Shown here piece after piece: positions 52,591-64,000 of a DNA stretch of 64,000 nucleotides. The stretch covers positions 1,826,501-1,890,500 of the forward strand of contig JAWRVZ010000077.1 in the NCBI GenBank assembly GCA_037043235.1. The letters run 5' to 3'. The stretch is from Rhodeus uyekii. Lineage: Eukaryota; Chordata; Actinopteri; Cypriniformes; Acheilognathidae. The notes under the pieces were generated by a model. It did not search any database. It was not told where the DNA came from and was given only the letters and a program-made list of their open reading frames with translations. How positions within the stretch are numbered: position 1 is the stretch's first letter; each line of letters begins with the position of its first letter. The position numbers and the translations under genes are program-made.

Positions 52591-54490
52591 TCTATCCATT
52601 ATCCAGACTCAGTGACTCAGGGCCCGAGCACAGGCAGAAGCTCAGCACCCGAGGAGAGCCATGCGAGAGCAGAAAACCAAGAATTAGCCATGAAAAGAGC
52701 AAATAAATAGGTGCTTCAACTTGAAAAGCCTGTAACAAAGCCTTTTGAGGATGTGAGAGATGACATGAGAAAGAATGAGGAGGGAGAGAGAGAGAGAGAG
52801 AGGAAACAAGTGTTTTGTCTCTCAGCCCAGAGCTGGTGAAGGGGCAAAGCGCCACACAGGGCTGTTTCTGAGGGAAAGCTTTTTAATGAAGCCCAGGGGG
52901 AAAGGAGAGCTCATCAGACTGAGACACATCCTCTAAAATCTCTCTCACACACATTTTACATTACATATATTCACATATACACATTGAAATGGTTGCTCTA
53001 GACTTTTAACGAGAGCAGGGCAGGATTTATCCTCCTGTCGATATGCATTTCACCTGAGGCTACAGTATTGAAGTATAGCCTATACTTTATTGTCTCCACC
53101 TACACAACCAGCTAACCAATGACCCATAAGCCTAAAGCGTTTTACTATGCACTGTAAATCACTAGTTAAAGCTCACCAGTGTCTCGTTGACCGCATCTTC
53201 ACCCGAGTGACATCCAAAAATGACCCTTTTGCAAATCAATGACACTAACAGGGGAAAAGGCATTTTTTTAAGGCATTTGCTTATGCACAACTTGTCTACA
53301 TGATGTTATGATTTCATGATATTTGTCAGGGTGTTGCAATGCGGTTGCTAAGGTGCACTGAATGTTGTTTTTTTGTGTGCATAGTTTCTCACTCAAATCC
53401 AAGTCTCAAGGTATGGCTTGAGTATTTTCTTTATTGTATTTGTTTTATTAAATCTAAAAAGAATATTTTAGAAAAGTAACAGCACACAATTTGTATGAGA
53501 AATACAAGAAATACAGTGAGCAATAATGAAAGCAATAATTTGCAAAAAATTATTTTGCTTTAACAAGCAATTTTTTAAGAATGCCAAACGCAGCAGGTTG
53601 CAGTTTAGCAGAACAACCCGTTTGCCGACATGCCCCTTGCATCCCAATGAACGCCAAATATAGGGTTTCACTGTTTGGTAAATTGTAGTAAATGGAAAAT
53701 GGCTTGGGATTTCTGACCTCTGAGTGTGTCAAACACTGCCATTGCTACAGAGTTGGAAGCCTGACACAAAAAGCCCTGGTTTAGTGTCATTACCTTCCCT
53801 CATTATAGTATTAGCTCTATAAAATGCTCCTGTTGTTTGGGAGAAATACTTACTCGCCCTTATAATGGAGAGGCTCACATACAAATGTGGACACAGACCC
53901 AAGTGAAGTGCAGACAGGGACGATTGTCTCAAATAGAGGAAGCTAAAAGCAGCTCTGTCCCTGGAATGCTGACAGATGGACAGGAAAAATCTTCAGCAGC
54001 ATTTCGGTCCATCTCTGAATCTGACTGGTGTCTAGGATCGCATATTCTACTGTTCTGCAATGCTGACAGGAAGAGAGAAATAATGAGGGAATACAGAGAG
54101 AAAGAAGGCAATTTAAAATCACTTGCACCATGCATGGAAGTAGAGAGGTGTGGGCAAAAAAAGGAGGAAGACTTGCCAATTACGTTGTGCTCAACCTTCT
54201 GCTCCTCCATTATGGAGCTCTTTCCTTTCACAGTGCTGTCTGGCTCTCAGCGTGGCCCCTCTGATTGTGTGAGGCGTCACTGTCTTACTGATCTCTCTCT
54301 GATAGAATGAGATCCTTATGCTGCATAACTCTACAGCATGCCTACATATTGTAACGTATCGGATATCTGAAATTAAAAGATGTTGAAAAGTCATACAATA
54401 AGGAAGAAACATTCCTTGCATATGCAGTTTGGTCAAACATGGATAGAGAACAGCTGTAGCTTTTGAAGTGTAGCAACATCAGAGTGAGAG
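52591..54490. other. Gene-free intergenic or intronic DNA
   Basis: Contains a short GA microsatellite (52786-52801) and unremarkable mixed sequence. The 157-codon frame at 53837-54310 has no recognisable domain or coding bias. Confidence 0.45.
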
Positions 54491-54493
54491 ACA

Positions 54494-54494
54494 T

Positions 54495-54571
<77 letters not shown>

Positions 54572-54612
54572 ATAGATAAGTAGACAGAGAGACAAGTGGA
54601 CAGATAGAAAGC

Positions 54613-54675
<63 letters not shown>

Positions 54676-54698
54676 AGTAGACAGAGAGACAAGTGGAC

Positions 54699-54756
<58 letters not shown>

Positions 54757-54887
54757 AGTAGACAGAGAGACAAGTGGACAGATAGATAGACAGACAGACA
54801 GAGAGACAAGTGGACAGATAGATAGATAGACAGAGAGACAAGTGGACAGATAGATAGATAGACAGAGAGAGAGAGAAGTGGACAGAC

Positions 54888-54942
<55 letters not shown>

Positions 54943-55223
54943 CAGACAGACAAGAGGACAGATAGATAGACAGACAGACAGAGAGACAAGTGGATAGATA
55001 GATAAATATACAGAGAGACAAGTGGACAGATAGATAGACAGACAGAGAGACAAGTGGACAGATAGATAGACAGACAGAGAGACAAGTGGACAGATAGATA
55101 GATAGACAGAGAGACAAGTGGACAGATAGATAGATAGACAGACAGATAGACAAGTGGACAGATAGATAGACAGACAGAGAGACAAGTGGACAGATAGATA
55201 GACAGACAGAGAGACAAGTGGAC

Positions 55224-55258
<35 letters not shown>

Positions 55259-56447
55259 GAGACAAGTGGACAGATAGATAGACAGAGAGACAAGTGGACA
55301 GATAGACAGACAGAGAGACAAGTGGACAGATAGATAGATAGACAGAGAGACAAGTGGACAGATAGATAGACAGACAGAGAGACAAGTGGACAGATAGATA
55401 GACAGACAGAGAGACAAGTGGACAGATAGATAGACAGACAGAGAGACAAGTGGACAGATAGATAGACAGACAGAGAGACAAGTGGACAGACAGACAGACA
55501 GACAGAGAGACAAGTGGACAGATAGACAGACAGAGAGACAAGTGGACAGATAGATAGATAGACAGAGAGACAAGTGGACAGATAGATAGACAGACAGAGA
55601 GAGAGAGAAGTGGACAGATAGATAGATAGATAGACAGACAAGTGGACAGATAGATAGACAGACAGACAGACAGAGAGACAAGTGGATAGATAGATAGATA
55701 TACAGAGAGACAAGTGGACAGATAGATAGACAGACAGAGAGACAAGTGGACAGATAGATAGATAGACAGAGAGACAAGTGGACAGATAGATAGACAGACA
55801 GAGAGACAAGTGGACAGATAGACAGACAGAGAGACAAGTGGACAGATAGACAGACAGAGAGACAAGTGGACAGATAGACAGACAGAGAGACAAGTGGACA
55901 GATAGACAGACAGAGAGACAAGTGGACAGATAGATAGATAGACAGAGAGACAAGTGGACAGATAGATAGACAGACAGACAGAGAGACAAGTGGACAGATA
56001 GATAGATAGATAGACAGAGAGACAAGTGGACAGATAGATAGATAGACAGAGAGAGAGAGAAGTGGACAGACAGATAGATAGATAGATAGATAGATAGACA
56101 GACAGACAAGAGGACAGATAGATAGACAGACAGACAGAGAGACAAGTGGATAGATAGATAAATATACAGAGAGACAAGTGGACAGATAGATAGACAGACA
56201 GAGAGACAAGTGGACAGATAGATAGACAGACAGAGAGACAAGTGGACAGATAGATAGATAGACAGAGAGACAAGTGGACAGATAGATAGATAGACAGAGA
56301 GACAAGTGGACAGATAGATAGATAGACAGACAGATAGACAAGTGGACAGATAGATAGATAGACAGACAGATAGACAAGTGGACAGATAGATAGACAGACA
56401 GAGAGACAAGTGGACAGATAGATAGACAGACAGAGAGACAAGTGGAC

Positions 56448-56482
<35 letters not shown>

Positions 56483-57266
56483 GAGACAAGTGGACAGATA
56501 GATAGATAGACAGAGAGACAAGTGGACAGATAGACAGACAGAGAGACAAGTGGACAGATAGATAGATAGACAGAGAGACAAGTGGACAGATAGATAGACA
56601 GACAGAGAGACAAGTGGACAGATAGATAGACAGACAGAGAGACAAGTGGACAGATAGATAGACAGACAGAGAGACAAGTGGACAGATAGATAGACAGACA
56701 GAGAGACAAGTGGACAGACAGACAGACAGACAGACAGAGAGACAAGTGGACAGATAGACAGACAGAGAGACAAGTGGACAGATAGATAGATAGACAGAGA
56801 GACAAGTGGACAGATAGATAGACAGACAGAGAGAGAGAGAAGTGGACAGATAGATAGATAGATAGATAGACAGACAAGTGGACAGATAGATAGACAGACA
56901 GACAGAGAGACAAGTGGATAGATAGATAGATATACAGAGAGACAAGTGGACAGATAGATAGACAGACAGAGAGACAAGTGGACAGATAGATAGATAGACA
57001 GAGAGACAAGTGGACAGATAGATAGACAGACAGAGAGACAAGTGGACAGATAGACAGACAGAGAGACAAGTGGACAGATAGACAGACAGAGAGACAAGTG
57101 GACAGATAGACAGACAGAGAGACAAGTGGACAGATAGACAGACAGAGAGACAAGTGGACAGATAGATAGATAGACAGAGAGACAAGTGGACAGATATAGA
57201 TAGATAAATAGATAAGTAGACAGAGACATAAGTGGACAGACAGACAGACGAGTAGACAGATGGACA
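54494..57266. repeat. GATA/GACA compound satellite (Bkm-like), 2.8 kb
   Basis: Tandem GATA and GACA tetranucleotides alternate with a recurring gagagacaagtggacaga block every ~28-40 bp. Pure GATA runs occupy the left end (54494-54760). Because every unit is tetranucleotide-based and lacks TAA/TAG/TGA on the minus strand, all three minus frames stay open for about 900 codons; this is not a gene. Confidence 0.95.
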
Positions 57267-57866
57267 AAACACTTACAATATGATAGTTAATTATTAAAGT
57301 AATACCTTAAAGAATATATATAAAAAAGAATCACTGTAATGCGTATATGACAGTAACACTGCAAAACTAAAACATAATTAAAACATTTTCATGTCACTTT
57401 CATATGGGTAAAATACTGCTTTAAAAGTAGATAACACTGAACAGGCGATTCGCTTTTTACACTAAAATCACTTATCGTGTGTGACAGTTGAATTGAGACT
57501 ATATATGCGGCATTCCATCGCTTATTATTTCAGCTCTGATTCAATCATCTCATGCAGCATTGATGCAAGTCTAAACAAAGACGTACTGCAACATTGAAAA
57601 GAAAACATCCCTCAAATGAGATTTCAAATCGACCCAAGGGAAAATACACTCAGCCGGCTTCATTCATTTGAATGTCTTTACTGATTCTGACTTCACATAG
57701 ATGTTTTCAAGATGCAAATCTAAGCAAAATGTTTTGAAAAGGGCTGAATACGATTTATGCATGCTACGTTTATAAAATGATATGCTAAATAAAACTGAAC
57801 AAACTGTGTAAATACAGAGACATATCACATTTCACAGCTCTCTCATCTCTCGTGTTGTGTTTTCAG

Positions 57867-58066
57867 TGTGCGGCATTAGAAATCCAGCAATGTTCCAGTC
57901 ATTGTATGGTGTTCAAGCGGCCCCTGCCACTAATGTAGCAAGCCTGCAGAACCAGTGGGCCCCGGGGCCCTCGTTCCCCTCCAGCTCCTACTCCTCCTAC
58001 ACCAACCCAAACCTGGACCCCTACCCCAGCAATCAGCCCTCAGCCTGTCCTTGGACCCAATGGAAG
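57867..58066 (+). CDS. Internal coding exon of an unidentified gene
   Basis: A clear internal exon: acceptor tgttttcag before 57867 and donor AAG|GTATGC after 58066. Its 200 bases stay open in one frame, entering with two bases of a split codon and leaving in phase 0. The 66 complete residues include NPAMFQSLYGVQAAP and are rich in Ser, Pro, Tyr, Asn and Gln, typical of a disordered activation region, ending CPWTQWK. Codon third positions are C/G-biased, unlike the flanks, supporting coding. I do not recognise the protein; human neighbours on this side of LTA4H (HAL, AMDHD1, CCDC38) do not look like this. Remaining exons probably lie beyond the right edge or are too short to see. Confidence 0.6.
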
Positions 58067-59071
58067 GTATGCAAAATCTTTAAGACATTTAGTTTTTGCT
58101 TCATGGCATTTAATTGTGGAAAGCATGATATTACATTGCATTGAACGAAGTCGAATGCAATGCAGTGTTTTTTACTTTTTGCAGTGGCAAGCATGTCTTC
58201 GTGGAAAACGTACCTTAACTGATATTATTGATTAAGTGGAACTGTGAGATAAATGCATTTACAGCATTTATAGGGTCAATTCAGATTTTTGTGTTAAGTC
58301 CCTCTTTATTTTAGTGACTGGCAGTCATTAGAGAGGGTCTTAATTTAGTTACATGCATCATAACACAGATTAAAGCAACCCCTTTGTATGGGGAAAATAT
58401 TTGCACATGATCTGAAAAAGAGAAAGAGAGTGTCTGTGAATGGATTGGAATTTAACTTAATTTCATTAAAATAAGACCATTATTCATGTTTAGGTTTGTG
58501 TATATGGATAGAATAACACACTTTCAAAGAAACGAATGCAATGACAGGGTCATTGCATTGACAATTTTTTTATATTGCCTTTAAAGTCTATATACAAAAT
58601 TCTTAAAAATAATTGCTAAGATTTTATTAGCCACACTTGCTTAGTGTGAGTCTCTTTTCTCGTTCCTGCCGCATTGATACTTAACCCCATAATGTGATTA
58701 TAGATGCATGCCTATGTTCGCACTTTTGAGCCAGAAACCACCCAAACAGCTCTTTGTGTCCCAGGACTCATTTGTCTGGAATTCCGATGCTGTGGATTTG
58801 CTGGAGGTTTTGTTTCGGAGCGTAATTCCACACTATGTGCTGACAGAACAAGACCTGTTACTGTAATCACAATAGTCATACTCAACAAGTGTTTATTTTG
58901 ACTGGAAAAAGTAAAAGATCCTGAACTGGGGGTGTGAGTTTTTATATATAATTCATATTGTTCTTAGGAGAGCAATATAAGTATAAATATATGTTATAAA
59001 AGAAAGCAAAGTACAGATAAATATTTAAATTCCTTTTGAAACATTCTATATCTATTTATCTATCTATCTAT

Positions 59072-59072
59072 C

Positions 59073-59171
<99 letters not shown>

Positions 59172-59172
59172 A
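59072..59172. repeat. (TATC)/(TA)n/(TG)n microsatellite
   Basis: ATCT units, then a long TA run, then TG repeats, in order. Confidence 0.95.
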
Positions 59173-59438
59173 TACACAGACAGTCACAGACAGATCCAAT
59201 GGTAGAGAGATCAGATCTCTGTGTGAAGCACCGGCTGTTGACTGGCTCCTTGTGCAACAAAAATATCACTGGATTATTACAATTAATGGCAAAATAAATG
59301 TTTGGAAATATAACCTTATATTCCCTACTGGCATTGCAGCAAAATATAGAAATATTTGCCTTAAAACCATTTTATTAAGGTATTTTAAACCATTTAAAAT
59401 TTTAAATTGACTTTTACACAGTACTGTATATGTGCAGA

Positions 59439-59472
<34 letters not shown>

Positions 59473-60219
59473 ATATAAAATGACATAAAGATTCGTATTA
59501 TATTGGAAGAGACTTCCATTGTTTAACAGTTTATCCTTGGATACCAGTAATCACTGCTTTAATTATAAAATTTACCCAGATTTATTTTATATACATTGGG
59601 AGATAGTAATGAAAATACACATGTCATTTCTGTTTTGTGATTCTTTGCCTTTCAAATTAGACAGAAGATAAATAGTTCAATAGTAATAGAAGAAAAAAAA
59701 ACAGTTTTTAATTTCTTTGCACTTTTAATATCTGTCACAAGGAGAAAGATATAAATCAGATTTTCAGACAGAGAAGCAAAGCAACAGTCGGTTTTAGTGT
59801 GTGTGAAAGGGAATAGAAGAGGCTGGCGCACATCAAAGCTGCCTTGTGTTTGCTCTGGTCCACAAGAGGCCTTTCATGTGTTAAAGTGTGTGTGCATCTG
59901 TGTTTTGGTGTGGATCAGTGTATTTCAAACACTGCAGCACTACCTGTGTTTGGAGGAAAGAGGCTGGCCTGTTAGAAGGCTGCTGTCCCTTGAGGCAACA
60001 GCAGACGTACACACACACACTTTCACTCAAGTAGACACAGATCTATAACTGTGTATCTACACGCCCCCCTGCCTATGAGGGTTATCTTGAGTGAATCACA
60101 GGCAGGTAAGGCAGAGCCAAGGGGTTATGGGAAGATGTATTATGGGAGACGGAGATGGGGGGAGAGGGGGTGGGTGCCGTTTAGATCCCGACTGACTAAT
60201 AGGACCAAAGTCGACTGAG

Positions 60220-60390
60220 ATGGAGACCACCCAGACCCTGGCTCAGACCCAAACTCAGCCTGACATCCTGCGGCCCACTGGACTGGCAGGAGGGAGGGCA
60301 GGTCAAGAGATGTCTAATGGGGACAGACAGTTGTGGCGGACACTGGCACGGGTGTTCATAACAGTCCATATCTACAGAGGGGATTACTGA
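60220..60390 (+). CDS. Small open frame with coding-like codon bias, unidentified
   Basis: An ATG at 60220 opens 56 codons to TGA at 60388-60390. The first 28 codons use C or G at most third positions and encode a Thr/Gln-rich start (METTQTLAQTQTQPD). A possible donor (G|GTCAAG) lies near 60302, so the rest of the frame may be intron. It sits in a GC-rich island within AT-rich DNA downstream of the exon at 57867. It could be an alternative first exon of that gene or chance. Confidence 0.2.
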   Translation: METTQTLAQTQTQPDILRPTGLAGGRAGQEMSNGDRQLWRTLARVFITVHIYRGDY

Positions 60391-60719
60391 AACACAGTGC
60401 TCTATGGTAAATATAGTCTTAAATGTTAATACAATTGATAATATCTTACTGATAATATTGTAATCTTTTGTTGAAAATGTTGTTGTGTAAACGCCTCCTG
60501 AAATTAAATATACCAGTCATTTCGCTCTGATATACATCACTACATGCAAGAAAAGATCCGTCCCTACTTCAGTTAAAAAATACATTTATTGTTAGTTTAG
60601 CTGTACTTATAAATGCATTTATTGGTGTTGTATCAGTTTATTCAAAATGTGCATATGCCATTTTTAGTGGATGTTTACACCACTACAAAGTAGGCAAATT
60701 GATGTCATGCATTTATATA

Positions 60720-61696
60720 CAGTGGAATACAGTTATGTCGACGGCCTCAGGGGTTGCAAAAAAGCATTGAGATAACCAATGATCAAGATAACCAACAGCC
60801 AATATGGCGATTTGTTTGATGAGGCGATCGGCATGCTATAAAAATATACATACACTGTATATGTTTGCTAACAACAAAAGGCATATGTGCACCAACTAAC
60901 AGCAGAGATTTACCAGTATACAATAAAAACCACCTTTGATTCTCCATACAAACCTTTAATTATATTCTCCAACATTGCAAACACAATTTCGCTCACAGCA
61001 AATTATGTGCTTTCTCAACAAATTTGGCTTCATCCCGTCTTTTAATAACCGTGTTCTTCAATCTGAGCAGAGTTCACGTCAGAACAGAAGCAGGTGTCTG
61101 TGTTTATCTAAGCCTTATACTCATTGGTCAGTAACCGCTCGTTACCAACCAATGTCAAAATATTTGAGAAAACCAATCAAATCAGAGCAGGCGGCTTTAT
61201 GTGCAAACAGCTGCGAGTGATTTGGGATGGGGTACAGCAGCACTTGCTGCTTGTTGAGAAGAGTAAGAATGATATTTGCTTTCACTTCAGAGAGTCTCCA
61301 AAAGTCTCCAATAACGCCAGATAAAGTCGTTACATTTGTTGATAGTCGCTTTTTTGAAAATGTGTCTCTAAATATAGCAACAAATGCGCTAAGTTGGCAA
61401 CACTGACAGCGAGTTCTTCTGCGGCTGCGCGGCACCACCGGAGATTCACGTGCAACGCGAACTCAGCGCATGCCTAAGTGAGCTAGGTACGATCATGAGT
61501 CACAAGATAACCATGTGAAGTGGCGAATATGTCCCTCTTTTGTGCTCGAGATACTAGGATTCGGCGGCATTAAATAATCGACGTAACCAATGAGAAAATG
61601 CTAAGACAAATAGGGAGTTTGGCGGTTCCACTTCAAAAACGTAGCCATAATAGGATTGGCGAGTTAACCGTGAGTCGAGATAAGTGAACTCCACTG
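60720..61696. mobile_element. Pogo-like non-autonomous element (family C)
   Basis: Starts cagtggaatac and ends with its imperfect inverse, gtgaactccactg, between TA dinucleotides. Subterminal sequence contains repeated gataacca / aaccaatga tracts in both halves. The 977 bp interior has no intact transposase frame. Confidence 0.6.
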
Positions 61697-61859
61697 TATT
61701 TGCATTTTTGCATGATAGTTATTTATGATAATAAATAAATGCAGTCACTAGCATATGAGTCAAGCATTGCTAAAGCAGGATGGGTGGAGCGAAGATCTAG
61801 AGAAACATAGCATTCATAAACATCACAAAAATGATCTCTAATGAACTCAAGAGATGGAA

Positions 61860-62000
61860 ACCAAGGGAGGAAGGAAGGATCAAAATTCACTTGCACTCAA
61901 TCAGCAGTGAGAGCAAACCGTATTAGCAGCACTAATTATGACAAACGGCCTGTGCAACTCAATTGCACCATAAGACAGGGTTTTTCCAGGACCGTGGAGT
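61860..62000. promoter_or_regulatory. Candidate conserved non-coding element
   Basis: Base-balanced, non-repetitive block with homeodomain-type cores (gcactaattatgac) and no open frame, between repeats. It has the look of a vertebrate enhancer; conservation cannot be tested here. Confidence 0.2.
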
Positions 62001-62739
62001 AACTCAGTCCGTCATTGTCACAGTTTTTCTACAAAATGATTGACTCTGATCAGAAGTCCTCTTGATCAACATTTCCAGGGACTTTTACAGCCCTGTTTAG
62101 TGGTGTTGCTTGGTCCTTTCTGGTAATATGATTAAACCAATTCTATTTAATGTCTGTCTGAAAGAAGGAATTCAAATGGTCTGATGTTATTATTATTTCA
62201 GTCATGACAACAAAATATGTTATAAATATAAATGGAATGTATATAGGTTTGGTCTTTGTGAACTAGATCTGCTAAGCTGCTGCAGGGAAAGCACAACTTG
62301 CTTCTGTTAAATGCTCAGAACATGAAAGTAAGGGAAACCCGCTGATGCTAGAGGACCGGTCCTGTAGCTTTTCTAGGCAGGTGGAGGGCTAGAATAAGAA
62401 TTCCCATAAAACGCAGAGTGATTGTATTCATTTGGATGTGTTGTGGTTATAAAAGGAAGTTATAATGTATGTGTGAAATTGAAGGAGTGTGCAAGTTACA
62501 CTTAAACAACCAACCAGAACGTGAGAGAAGAGTTTCATGGCGGAAGTATTCAAAATTGAATGAGAAAATAATATTACATAGTATTAAATATATGGATTAC
62601 CCTCCTTTTGCAGATGCTCCCTTCATCTTTTTCAAGAAAAAGAAGCCATTCAAAAGGTTAAAGGAATCTGGATACATAATATTAAATATATTATGATAAT
62701 CAAATGTTTAGGTTTCTTAAAAGTAGTCTTTTAATCTCT

Positions 62740-63345
62740 CTAAGGCTGCATTTATGTGATCAGTAATACAGTAAAAATTTTAATTAACATTTTAACATTT
62801 CTTATTATCATTAATGTTGAAAACAGTTGTGCTGCTTAATAGTTTTGTGGAAACTATGATTTCTAGAAAGTTCAAAAGAATAGCATTTATCATAAATAAA
62901 ACTTTTTTGTAATAATTATAAATTTTATAAATGTCTTTACTGTTTTCTTTTGATCAATTTAATGTGCCTTTACAAAATACAACTATTTTTCCCATTTAAA
63001 AAAAACTTTTACCACCCCAAACCTTTGAATGGCAGTGAGACATGATCTCCAAAATCTAAGACTGTTTTCAACATTAATAATAATAACAAATAAAGTATCA
63101 TTTTCAAAGTATCATGTGACTGGAGTTATGATGCAAAAACAAAATTCAGCTTTTTTTTCAAAGGAATAAATTACAGTTTACAATACATTCACATAGAACA
63201 GAACCAGTTAATGTAAATTAAAATAATTTACTGTTTTCCTGTATTTATGATCAGATAAATGCAGCCTTGAGAGATTAAGAGAACACTTTCAAAAACATTA
63301 AAAAACCTTAATGTTTCCAAACCTTTGACTGGTACTGTATAATCA
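62740..63345. repeat. Cyprinid-type interspersed repeat, long copy
   Basis: Starts aaggctgcatttatgtgatc and ends near gatcagataaatgcagcctt, its inverse. The interior has gttttcaacattaataataa and atcatgtgactggagttatg. Related to the copies at 17745 and 43490. Confidence 0.5.
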
Positions 63346-63474
63346 TTTTTAAAACGACAATTAATGGCATGATGTTCTGATGAGACGGGACGATGCCCGG
63401 ATACCAGATGTGCTGAATAGGCCTGAAACAAGTGAAGAGTCATTTCTTTACAACTGTCATTCTTGCCTCAACAA

Positions 63475-63770
63475 AGATGGCAACTGAAGTTCTGGCATGT
63501 GCAATCCCCATTAACAAGCTAGCATACTCTCCTTTATAAGATTAATGCAGTACATGTAGCAGGTGTCTGCCAAAATTCCTGTCTTATTTAAACCGCCCGG
63601 CCCATACCAGCCCTGTAATCCTATTAGGCCTAATTGAGTGAAATCGGCAGTCTTTTTCAGTTAAACCAAGTTCAACCACTAATAGGATTCAAAGGAAAAA
63701 GTTTCAATGCATGGAGTATATGCTAGTGTGGGCATTTAGCCTTGAGCGGCGCAGAGCGTTGTGCCCCGGG
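63475..63770. promoter_or_regulatory. Candidate conserved non-coding element
   Basis: Non-repetitive, balanced sequence with clustered TAAT/ATTA-like sites (ctattaggcctaattgagtg, ccactaataggatt) immediately after an interspersed repeat. Inference from appearance only. Confidence 0.2.
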
Positions 63771-64000
63771 GCACCTGTGAGGCCTGCTCTGACCAGAGGG
63801 CTAGACAGGGGACATAGGGAGGGAGGGAGGAAGGGGGTCTATTTAGGTGTGCAGGGATTATTACAAGCAGTAAAAGGTTTTACTTGTTCTTTTTAATGAA
63901 ATCCGACAGTACAATAAAACTTCAGAATGTGTAAATCCACAATGCTGTTTGTGCATGAGCATGAACGTGAGCAGAAGATAATTCCTTGATGGGTGAATCT

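Noticed and set aside
53837..54310. 157-codon plus-strand frame
   Set aside because: No recognisable domain, no codon bias, an equally long frame on the other strand, and no splice context.
54433..57272. Open frames of 886-944 codons in all three minus frames
   Set aside because: They are tetranucleotide satellite read-through; the same Leu/Ser/Cys/Tyr words appear in every frame.

Overview
This is vertebrate genomic DNA and almost certainly from a teleost fish, most likely a cypriniform (carp/minnow/zebrafish order). The reasons are compact GT-AG genes with short exons, abundant long CA, CT, GATA and poly-G microsatellites, tRNA-derived SINEs with the fish-type tail (ggataaaagcgtctgcc), Tc1-like relics, and several palindromic non-autonomous DNA elements that I remember as common in cyprinids. 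The order call rests on repeat character and memory, not on a search.

Three orthologues form a conserved block whose order and relative orientation match human 12q23 (CDK17, ELK3, LTA4H). (1) cdk17, plus strand, 119-7919: the last 13 coding exons, 384 residues; the N-terminus lies off the left edge. (2) elk3, minus strand, coding 16719-10561: four coding exons, 399 residues, with a probable non-coding first exon ending at 24442. (3) lta4h, plus strand, 26857-37243: 19 coding exons, exactly 611 residues, all in phase, with every catalytic motif intact. cdk17 and elk3 are tail to tail, about 100 bp apart near 9.6 kb. elk3 and lta4h diverge around a 2 kb region carrying CA/CT repeats and, just before lta4h, matches to the CTCF, ZNF143 and E-box motifs.

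From 37.5 kb to the right edge the window is mostly gene-poor. It holds a Tc1-like deletion derivative (37.58-38.21 kb), an unusual inverted pair of tRNA-like arrays around a GC-rich block (38.87-41.67 kb), a candidate first exon (42.9 kb), large CA and GATA/GACA arrays, a degenerate Tc1 transposon (50.8-52.0 kb), and one convincing but unidentified exon at 57867-58066 (plus strand). That exon may belong to a developmental gene extending off the right edge; candidate conserved non-coding blocks follow it.

Mobile DNA explains much of the remaining structure. There are three copies of one pogo/Tigger-like TA-flanked family (two inverted around cdk17 exons, one in lta4h), two further pogo-like families, SINE-containing duplications inside lta4h introns, nested MITEs, and several near-perfect palindromes, including one of 96 bp. 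I see no microbial-type operon, CRISPR array or defence system.
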